Assembly: GCA_019119555.1 (NCBI GenBank)
Contig: DWWU01000020.1
Location: 1-58,048 of the forward strand
DNA: 58,048 bases
Origin: Candidatus Fusicatenibacter intestinigallinarum
GTDB lineage: Bacteria; Bacillota; Clostridia; Lachnospirales; Lachnospiraceae
Direction: 5' to 3'
The notes beneath the pieces are model-generated. The model saw only the letters and a list, made by a program, of their open reading frames with translations. It was not told the origin of the DNA and did not search any database. Position numbers and translations under genes: made by a program. This document shows positions 57,996 through 58,048 of the stretch, in pieces; the stretch's first letter is position 1, and every line of letters begins with the position of its first letter.

Positions 57996-58048
57996 ATGAT
58001 CCGTATAACAGTAACGCAGAAAGACGGCGCATACGTTTCTGTTGAATC
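57996..58048 (+). CDS. prp: Ribosomal-processing cysteine protease Prp, 5' end only
   Basis: The first 17 codons are visible, beginning MIRITV, as in Prp/YsxB proteins. Prp removes the N-terminal extension of L27 in Firmicutes and is encoded between rplU and rpmA. There is no separate Shine-Dalgarno, so it is probably translationally coupled to rplU. The catalytic His and Cys lie outside the window, so the call rests mainly on position. Confidence 0.75.
   Translation, partial: MIRITVTQKDGAYVSVE

Noticed and set aside
1-58048. tRNA or rRNA genes, prophage, insertion sequences with transposase, toxin-antitoxin or defence genes
   Set aside because: I saw none. All sizeable open frames that make sense are chromosomal housekeeping, sporulation or metabolic genes.

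Overview
The window looks like a chromosomal core segment from a spore-forming, anaerobic Firmicute, most likely a Lachnospiraceae (Clostridia). The support is indirect but consistent. There is a GerW/YtfJ protein next to a DUF2953 protein, an alpha/beta-type small acid-soluble spore protein and YlbJ. The gene orders rpmB / asp23-fakA-recG, rsmD-coaD-ylbJ and TIGR03960-DUF2344-rng-...-rplU-prp are typical of Firmicutes. Base composition is roughly half GC, ribosome binding sites are strong AGGAGG types, and there are no rRNA or tRNA genes, phage genes or CRISPR arrays. No species is claimed.

Layout. 1-4500: end of ispH, S1-domain protein, a membrane/GNAT fusion and a YprB-like exonuclease. 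4500-5000: a very long imperfect hairpin. 5000-12800: ruvAB, a coiled-coil ZapA, a U32 peptidase-family protein and a SEDS/class B PBP pair whose genes overlap by 215 bp. 12800-21500: Nudix hydrolase, sporulation genes (DUF2953, gerW), rpmB, then asp23-fakA-recG, a lysine-rich protein and an SASP. 21700-35500: mgsA, rsmD-coaD, ylbJ, pepD, an M23 peptidase, a RelQ-type alarmone synthetase and a run of RNA-modification genes (RsmF-, RsuA- and RluA-like, YgiQ), ending with lepB and recU. 35500-41000: a hisZGDB-I operon behind a perfect TTGACA-17-TATAAT promoter. 41000-43200: a shortened superoxide dismutase and a PurF-like protein without the N-terminal cysteine. 43200-45800: a queuosine-salvage operon (radical SAM QueL-like, ECF S component, QueK-like nucleosidase) under a preQ1-I riboswitch. 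46000-50200: a heparanase-like glycoside hydrolase, a membrane protein and an Rrf2/patatin pair. 50300-58048: the radical SAM-rng-rplU neighbourhood.

Two features tie the window together. A dispersed 28-nt palindrome (12-bp arms beginning GTAAC and ending GTTAC) occurs, whole or decayed, at about 17 intergenic sites. A composite form of about 110-133 bp occurs at two of them. Several copies are flanked by 8-9 bp direct repeats, one of them perfect, so the family looks like a miniature mobile element. One copy sits inside the purF terminator hairpin, one supplies the stop codon of the YgiQ gene and one lies in the his leader. The second feature is the queuine-salvage operon, where the riboswitch and the three gene families independently point to the same pathway. 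FakA (16667) and a DegV/FakB-type lipid-binding protein (55530) are functional partners in different parts of the window.
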